Source: Heligmosomoides polygyrus polygyrus
Lineage: Eukaryota > Nematoda > Chromadorea > Rhabditida > Heligmosomidae
Assembly (NCBI GenBank): GCA_947396885.1
Contig: OX377201.1
Coordinates: forward strand, 69,786,983-69,850,982
DNA length: 64,000 nt
Direction: 5' to 3'
Made by a program: the position numbers and the translations under genes. The notes under the pieces were generated by a model, which saw nothing but the letters and a program-made list of their open reading frames with translations, made no database searches and was not told where the DNA came from. Below, piece by piece: positions 35,201 through 44,355 of the stretch (position 1 is its first letter; every line of letters begins with the position of its first letter).

Positions 35201-38200
35201 CAGGAACCTGGTATCATGTGCACGCGACAGTCGCGCCTCCTCCGACTGCGCCACACGCGCCCTTGTGGCACAATATAATACGACAATTTGCAATGATCTC
35301 AAAGAGAGAGAAAATGGGGGGCTGTGAGAGACTCACAATAGCAATTTATTTCCCAGTGGCTTGAAGGGCAATTTTTAGAAGCAAATAAAGTAGACAGTCG
35401 AAAAAGTACTCATTACCAACCGTATCACGGGGTACTTTGACGGCCTTATTGAAGTTGAGGTTGAGCAGACGACGAGCTACCGCGATCAAGCGGAATCCAT
35501 GCTGCGCGTACTCGTTGACCACGGTCTAAAACATCGTAACCGAATGTGTCTGATGCCACATATCCCTACCTAAGTGGAACATCCTCAGAGATAGTAGTCT
35601 TCGATAGTTGGTGGCCCGGATTTTCTGGGCGGATTTCCGAAATTCGAGAATGCACCAATGAGCTAAGCTCCGTTATTCCTCCTACGAACCAAGGTGTAAA
35701 ACACATCGCTGGCAAAATTACAACCGCAGAAAAATACTGCTAGGGGAGAATCAGTAATGATGGAATGATGATAATAGAAGAAATTACGGACGAAGTAGTC
35801 TTCCGGAACGGTTGCCTTGTTGCACAGTGAGTGAATCATCTCGGGAGCTCCTTTACAGTACAACGTCATCGAATGCGAGTCCTTCGACGGATTGAAGACA
35901 ATGACGGACATCCGTTGCAGCGAAGAGCTGTGAAAAGAAAATGCAGATGACTGAATAGAGACGTGTCGAATTAGGGCTTACAAACGATTTTATCACAAAT
36001 GTAAAGACAGAGTAATTACAGGGAAGTCTCTAATGAAAGATACGGATCACCGAATGTCACAAGCCAATAATTGCCCTTCTGCACTCTGGGAAACGCAGGC
36101 GAAACCCTCATTGAAACACAACAACTAATAGCTGAGCACAGAATCCCTTTAGCATTTATGTGAATCGAAGGTCGCCCACGCGTCAAACCTCTTTCACGAA
36201 CACCCTCCAATGGACAAGACCAACAAATGAGGGGGATGCCAAGAAGAAAGGGAAGGAACTTAAGGAAGGAACTTACCTAAACGTGAACTGCCGAACAACA
36301 GAGTATTCCTCAGAACCGTCTCTACTGTTGTGCAAAGGAGGCTTGATGACAGTTGGCTGAAACATTAAAACGTATAGAGAATTTGATAATCAACTTTTAC
36401 ATAGAGAACCAACCTACTGTCTCTCGAACAAAACTGAAAATCCAATTTTATAGAAGGTAAATAACCACATTAGCAACTAAAGACGCGGGAAGACAGATAG
36501 TATTGTGTGCCATCGTAAAAATCATCTCCCTTTTAAACAACAGCGGAGAGAAGCACAGTCAATAACGAATGAAAGGAAGGATCATCCACAAATGACTCTT
36601 ATCTTCAGGCAGGGCATTGGCGTGTTTATTACAGGGACGCCTTCCCCTTCTTCAAGACTTTCTTTGCTAAGTCTATGGGTTCATATCGGCCGCAGTCCCC
36701 GTGTAAACACGAGGTCCTGGAATTGAAGCATTCAACCCCTGAGTTTACCTCTTTACCGTTTCTCACCAGCAGGACAATAGGACAGCAAATGCAGTTATCT
36801 AAACTATGAACTCTTTTAATCAAAACAATGACTTTCAATACGAAGAAAAGAGTTTTAATTTTGGATCACTGATCCACATCAACTCATAACAGGGACGGAT
36901 TTTCATAACAGCAGAGTCCTACAATAACACACCTGAACCATGTCGAACATCTCGGTCTCATCATGGTCCGATTCATCAGCTCCAGCTTCTTCAAGGATCC
37001 ACCCCGTTTGTTGGAAGAGAATGAGATCGAGAGGGTCACCGTGCAATACTCCATTGATTCTACAAATCGAACAAACCCGTTACCCAAAAGGACACTGTGT
37101 CACGGACTTCACACACATCCTACGTAACAAAAAGTATTGAAAGCACCAGAGATGTGACCGATGCGAAATTAATGAGAAATACCTTGTCAGGGAATGGCAT
37201 GTGGCGATCGCGTTTACGAGCTCTCCATCTAACGGTAGATCATTACGGTCCATGCGAACCCTCTCAGTGGTGAAGACAGGCTCACGATCCTTCTCTCCCG
37301 GTACCACCGCACGAAGCACGTGGAAGTCCAAGCCATCTTCAGTCAGCGTGCCCGTCTTATCGAAACACACCTGAGAGGCCCGTTATAGGAGACAGCCCTC
37401 AATCGAACAGTTTCAAGGTAATTAGTGCGAATCAGGAAAGTCAAGGATCCATCAGGGTATCGTGTAAGCTCAGAATAGCCATAGAAAAGGATACTTATTT
37501 ACCTGAACATGAACCCTCTCTACCACTTCGTGCATCTGTCGATTAGAGGCGCACGAAGTGGTAGAATGGCGTTATTGCGTTGGAGACCATTGCCCGCGAT
37601 GACATAGAAGGATTAAAAGGTAACATAGAAACTAACCACGTTTATTGCTCCGCAAGTGTTAATGGTAGACGGAGATATACAGTAGATCTCCTTCTTCTTT
37701 AGCCTCAGCTGTGCATTGATTATACCTACTGACATTGCCGCTGAAATATAAAGCGTTTAGAAGTAGTAGGAAAAACGCAGCGTAGAGACCCACCAGGCAA
37801 CGCAGGCGGAACAGTAATTGTGATGATGTCCAGCGCGCGAATGATGATGCGTCGAAGACTGCTCCCCCTTATGAGCATGATGATGATGGTGTACACGAAG
37901 CCGCAGCCCGAAATGCAGCCGAGGAAGCCAACGAACTAAACGATCTCGGCATAAAGGTGTCGCTTCAGCTTAGCCTCAAACAGTGTATAATGCCTTCCAC
38001 CAACAGTCATGTCGAGCGTGACATACAAATTCATCGTCTACAATTTTTTTGAATTTTTCTCTCGAAAGGAAAATTTTGAACGAAATATGCTTCACAACTT
38101 AGTGCTAAAGTTACATTGTGCAGCTCACCAGGTAGTCTCACCACTAGAGAAAACTATTAATCACTCAAAAAAAAACTACTTAGGGTAAGTGAATCGAGCG

Positions 38201-41200
38201 GACCAACAGTATCCCGCTTTGCATCAAGCACCTCTTTCAAAATATGATGAAGTTTTTGTAAAAATCGATGCTTTGAAATAAATGGCGTAGGAATGTCTGT
38301 CCAAAAGATTTCAACCAAGAGCATAACAAGTACTCCAAGAACAGCGGCAGACATCTGCGGTAGAAATAAAAAATGACTACACTTGTGCGAAACTTCTTCA
38401 AAATAAAGATAAACAGTTTTTACTTCTCTACGCCCTCTTCCTCTTATATTGAGAACGTGAGTGGAAAATGCAAAAAAAATTAACAGTAAGTAAGATACAA
38501 AACCATTTTCTGCTCCTTGAAAGATTCTCTGCTCCTTGAAAGACAAATCGCGCAGATTTTGAATAGAAGAGTGACCTAAAAGATCAAACAAATACGTTTA
38601 CCTTGAAAAGATCCTTCGTGAAACGAAAGTCAACCGGCTTCGGGTACATAATCGATCTGACAAGTTGGCCCTTCATAGTGGAAAATCCTGTCCTCAGCAC
38701 AACAGCCTAGAAGAATTAAGTTCTCCCAACGACACCAGCACTGTTTTCGGAGGCAAAATCACTATTTTAAATACCAAATCTTCACAATAATTTACTTGCA
38801 CCGCAGTGGTAAAATCGAGCACAAACACAAACGAATAAAAAGAGCCATTTGAAAAAGTAGCGAGCTAAGGAGCTTACTCAAAATGGAACATCTAACATCG
38901 GGGTTGCAATACTATGTTGACAGCCCATGCATTGGCTCAGACAAAGGAAAACAGAAAGGAAACAGGAAGGGAAACAAAGGAGGAAATTTCTTCTGTTCTG
39001 TGCTTCTCGGCTTTGCAGGATGCTCACTATGAATGCTTCAAATAAGAAACAGAGACATCCGCGCAGTAGTACTAGTAGAGTGGCGATGCTGAGTTGTTTG
39101 CTCTTTAATAATAGTGGGAGACTCAAAGAAAAATTTCTCGGTTTCTTTTCAAAATTCTCGAAAATCCCAAAAGGTTGACGCTAATAAACAGGGCGGCACT
39201 TTTAAAAGATAAGAGAGCCTAATTTCAGAACAGGTGCTCATTAACTGCCGCATACCTTCACTTTTTGGCCACGGTAGTATCTCGTCTGTAGCACTTGTGT
39301 TCCACAGAACAACACATGCTTCGAGTGTTTTTCGATGGAAAAGTGCGTATCGTCACCAGCGTCATCGGTAAGCGCAACCTGAAAAACCGCTATGCATGAG
39401 GTGTAGCGAAAGAGATCGACTTGCTGGTGTTTCAAGCACTCCGTCCCGTTAAATGGACATCCATCTCTTCTGCCTCTCAGCGCACGTTAGAATCGCCACT
39501 AGCACAAATCTGCGCATTTTTCTCCCAGGGCGCGGTCGGAAGAGCCGCTGGCACATGCACCCAAATCGAGGTTCTCCCCTCGGGTCCGCCCAGGAAAACC
39601 AATTCATCTACCCCTTACTGCTGGTTAGCACCAGACTTGTCTGGAATGAATACAACATTGACGTTTTTCTCAGCTGCCGCACCGCAAATCATTGTATAAA
39701 CCTAACACATATTCAAATTGTTACCATGATTCCGTAATAGCATGACGCACCCCAAGCGGGTTGACCAACGCCTCCTTTATTCCTTAGCCCTTACCTGGGG
39801 GTGCAATCTTGGCGGCGGTTTAGCGTTTAGCTTTGTTCAGTGGCGCTCATACGAAACTGGCTACAATCAGCCCAGTCGTATTGCGTACGAGTCGTATTTG
39901 CGCGCCTTAGCTGTGCCAGCGCGAGCCAAGGAAAGGAATAAAAGGATTGAGGAGCCACCTTCGGTTAGAAAAGAGCACCAGGTTCCACTCCAGAAGACAC
40001 AGCGTTCAACTATGTAACTCGTGCGAAAAGGTTTCGCTACTGTCGTACCTTCCAGGTTGTTAACTTTTCTTTTCATTAGTCTTACGCATGTTTTTAGAGA
40101 CGGCGACTAAAACTACGAACCTGTCAACTAGGCGCACCAGTAGAGGCGCAAAATAAGCTTCTCTTACGATTGCATCAGGTTCAGTTTCAGCATAAAACAA
40201 TGAAAGGATAGGATTCTTTTCATACACAATGGCGCGACAAATTGCCTTGGGTGCGAACCGCAGAGTGAAGAACCTACCCTATCTACTCCCAAGGAAGAAC
40301 TTGACAGTTTCAACTTAGCTTGAGCCGCTTGAATATCCCTCCACAGTAAATAGGCATACACACCTGTGAATAACAACTCATCTCAATTAATTTGGATAGG
40401 TCCCAGATAGATCAAAATAAGGATTAACACTTCAGGAATATAGAGCATATCCTGTTGTAGCGAAATAAAAGCTACATTGGTGGCCAATACCGTTGCTATG
40501 TCTCCCACTTTGCCTTTTCGTGATTGAGAGTTGCTATTCACACACTTCCTCAGGTGCTAGAACTGTAGCAGCAGAGAAATTCGATTCATAGGCGAGCGCT
40601 GCGCTGACCGCTACCAACTTCGCTTTGACACCAATACCGTTGCGTGGCCAATCGCTGCCGTGTCTGTATTCCTGGATAGCATCCCAATTTTTATCTACAT
40701 AATCACTGGTTCTTTGTTATCGCGGAATTTCTCCTCCTACGTACATAGTGACTGTAGGGGTGAGACGCTCTGGTAGAATAATTCCGTCATAAAATGGAGC
40801 GAGATATCATTATCGAAGTCTACTAGCAAACGTAGAAAATAGTCGGAAAGTTAAGGGATTTTATAGATAGCCCGAAGTCTCGCACCTTAGTTACTGGAAC
40901 AGATTCTCCAGTTAGCATGCTCTCATTCACGATCACAGTTCCGTTCATTAGCACGGCGTCACATTGCAAAAGGCAACCATGAGGTGGAATCAGAAGAATG
41001 TCACCAGGAACCAGCTAGAATGCATCGTTATACCACGAACATAAGTGACGGACGAGAAGGGAAGCTCGTGGAGAAATGACTGGCCTTTTCACTGTCGATC
41101 CTAGCAACGAGTCCGCCATTCCTAATCACTTCCACTTCGCTGCTCGAATGAACCATCGCTCGTAGGCTTAAATGCAGATTCATCGTTGCAAAGCGTACCA

Positions 41201-44200
41201 TTCACAATATCTCAACAGGACAGCGCTAGCTCATAATACGGAGTACACACCGCTTTTCCTGTCCTCTCGTCTGGAGAACGTCCATCACAATAGAGCAAAC
41301 AGACATGATAACAATAACAGATGCATAATAACAATATTCGTCGTTATACCAAACGGTAACGCTGAAAGAATAATAGCAAAAGGCGTGTAATGTAGCTGAC
41401 ATATAGCAGCGAAGAAAGGACGTTTGAGCTCACCTAAAGATTTGAAAAATGTAAAACGGTGAAACAACCTCCATGAATAGAAGCATAGGAATAGGCCGAA
41501 GTTTTATTTCAATAGAATTCAACCCGTAGGTAGCGAGTCGCTGCGAAACCTAAACCAGTACCGCTTCGAAGATGGCTAATATAGGTTTGGAAATTTCCTG
41601 AACTTACTCTACCTCATGATCATCAAAACCGGATCCTTTCGAAATCGTGTCATGGAAAACGTGCGACGGCGACTGAAAAGGCGGCATTCGAGCAAGAAGA
41701 TGCGATCGAACGCAAATGTGGTGTATGCCGAAAGAGTATGTGAACCACAAGAGTGGAGTAGCAGACCCTTGAACTTGAAACAACGCTGCTCACCTGACTG
41801 ATAATATCACTAGGAGTGACCCAATGGCCATCCCTCTCGTCGTCGACGTCGGTCAGCTTCTTCTCCTTCTCCACCCAAATGTAGTGCAGCTTCCGGTACA
41901 CAAACCATCTTACTTCATCAACTTCTCGCATCGAGCCATCACCACGAGGTACTACCTGGAAGAAAGCGCAGTCGGTTGCTGAAATACTACGGTGCGGCTT
42001 CACGTAAGTGCATGACAAGTTGTTTAGCATATTTCACGCATATTCTAAGGGGAATCATGGCTCCATTACAATCCTGCTAATCGTGAATCGAAGGGCTTTT
42101 TCGATGACAGCTAGTTAGCGACTTTTTTGAAAACTTAAAGGGAACACAATGCTTCAAAATTTTTACATCAGATAAACGCCTCGTAGCCACTTCAATAGCA
42201 AGTGTGAAAAGGTGTATCGCTGAGTTGAGCTAACAAACATGGATCTTTTTATAGAATTGGTATGCTCCTCACGAGGCTATACGGCTTGGCTAACGTTTCA
42301 ACTGGATCTCCTTCCTCGGAGCTTGAAAGGGTTGAATCAATTTATTAAGTTAATTTTTTGTTTTATTTGTTTATGAGTTATTTCACCATATATCGCCTCA
42401 ACCTTGTAAAATACACTATCAAAACCTTGAAATTAATTTTCTCGAAAGTGTGGCCGATGGATCACGATTTGAAGTGCCTTGATGACTGTAGCAGCGAGCG
42501 CAAAATTATTTCATAGTTAGGACGTTTGACAGACCTAGGGTTTGGTGTTTCTTCAAAGCACCATACCTCATAACTCCGACACAACATGCATGGAGACGTA
42601 AAAGAACGCGATACGTAGACTTAAATGAAAGATTTTTGAAAATCCGTTTGCTTGTCAAGTTAACGATATGGACAAGTGCCCAGTGGTGTGGCGCTCTTTC
42701 TCTATGTTCTGTCGTGTTATTCTTACTCTATACGTATTAGGTTGTCTGCAAAGTTCTCAGGGTTTTGAGTTACTATTTTTCATTCACCTATTTTTAAGTA
42801 AGAATTCAACTTGCATTGCGCATTAATGCTACTTTCTGTACAGAATTTTCCGCCTTAGATGACTAAATAATCCTCCATCTCGGCTTTCATAAAACTGAGC
42901 ATATTGTCAGAGTAGTCTTGACTGACTACTGATTCTGATTAAGACTACTATGACTAGATAATTTATGTTTAAACGTTGTTTTGTATTCCCCTTCTTGAAG
43001 GGCTTATTGATGTATGTCGAAAGGACAATTCCGAACGACATTTTATTTTAACTTCAGATTGGGACATTCCGCAATCTGTAAATTCGGCAGAAATTCTAGA
43101 GAATATCCTTTGTTCCAAAGTTCCCGTGTGAAGACGAGGTGCAACATTTGAATTTTGTATTTTTTCTTAAAGCACGACGTTCCCTTCACTGATTTCTTAT
43201 TCCTTCTGCGGTCATCCATCTGAATGAGCAACAGTTCTTGTTGGCGCTCGGTGATGTCGCCACTTTTGTATCCTCACTTCGGCGACACTGCTTTGGTCGA
43301 GCAGTTTCAGTGACATCAATACAATTTCTGAGTTCTCGCGTATTGGTCGTCAAAACCCTCGCTAACTGCTCGGTTCTCGGTAATGTACAAGTGTCATGGA
43401 TTATGGATGAATACCGAGAAGATGGTTAGATATGTAGGTACATAGTCTCCTTTTCTGCTTTCGAGATTTTCGCTCCTTCGCCGATGTGCTTCAAGGAAGC
43501 GAGTGGACGTTGAATCGCATGTAGATTGTGTCCATTTCCAGTCCCAGTATGCTGTCTTGAACTGGGAGCACTGTCAGCCTAAGTCCGATGCTTCGCCTCC
43601 GTTCATCGTAGGGTTCAATGCTATCTACCCTTCGAAGTTTTGGTTTGAGATGTTGTTCGGAGCCCATGTAGTTGCCTTTTGAAGATTTGCCTGCTTCAGA
43701 AGTAACAAACGCACTGCATTGAGTTCCTTGCCTTTTAATAGTAGATGCTTGTGCCACTGACACCGGATATGGTGTAGCCAAAAATGGTAGGCGTGAGTAT
43801 CAAGCCAGATGGCAGCGTCATTGTGGAAGCCCCGTGAACAATGATTTGATTTATGAGATCTTGTCCAATTATCATATCTGGAGAGATCGTTGCGGAAAAA
43901 AGACTTTTCTGAGCGATGGAAAGTTTCATCTTCTTGCTGAAAATTTTATGAGCTTTATGAGCTTGCGCTACTCAATGGGGCGATCAGCTCCTTCTTTGTG
44001 AAGACTGGTACTCGCTTTAACTTCATATGACTTTCGAGGATTCGAAGGTTTCCTGAAACCTTCCGATTCCTGTAGTTGTGAAAGATGTTGAGCCTCTAAT
44101 TGGAAGCTTCAGTTCTTCAAGCTTTCTCTTTATAAAACTTCTTTGGACGCCAGAGTCAAACAAGATAGTTACAGGCTGATAATCTACCTCTGACTCGTTG

Positions 44201-44307
44201 AATATCAATGCGGAGGCCATTTGTAGCAATATTGACTAATTGTCGGTTGTTTTGAACCGACGGAGCCTCTATACGAAGATAAGGAATGAGGTGCTTGACA
44301 TCCTACC

Positions 44308-44355
<48 letters not shown>

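Noticed and set aside
38157..38591. Minus-strand open frame with a hydrophobic stretch, looked like an extra ATPase membrane exon
   Set aside because: Exon 11 joins exon 12 directly in phase and in the conserved order (KDLFK then FVGFLGC), so this frame is intronic.
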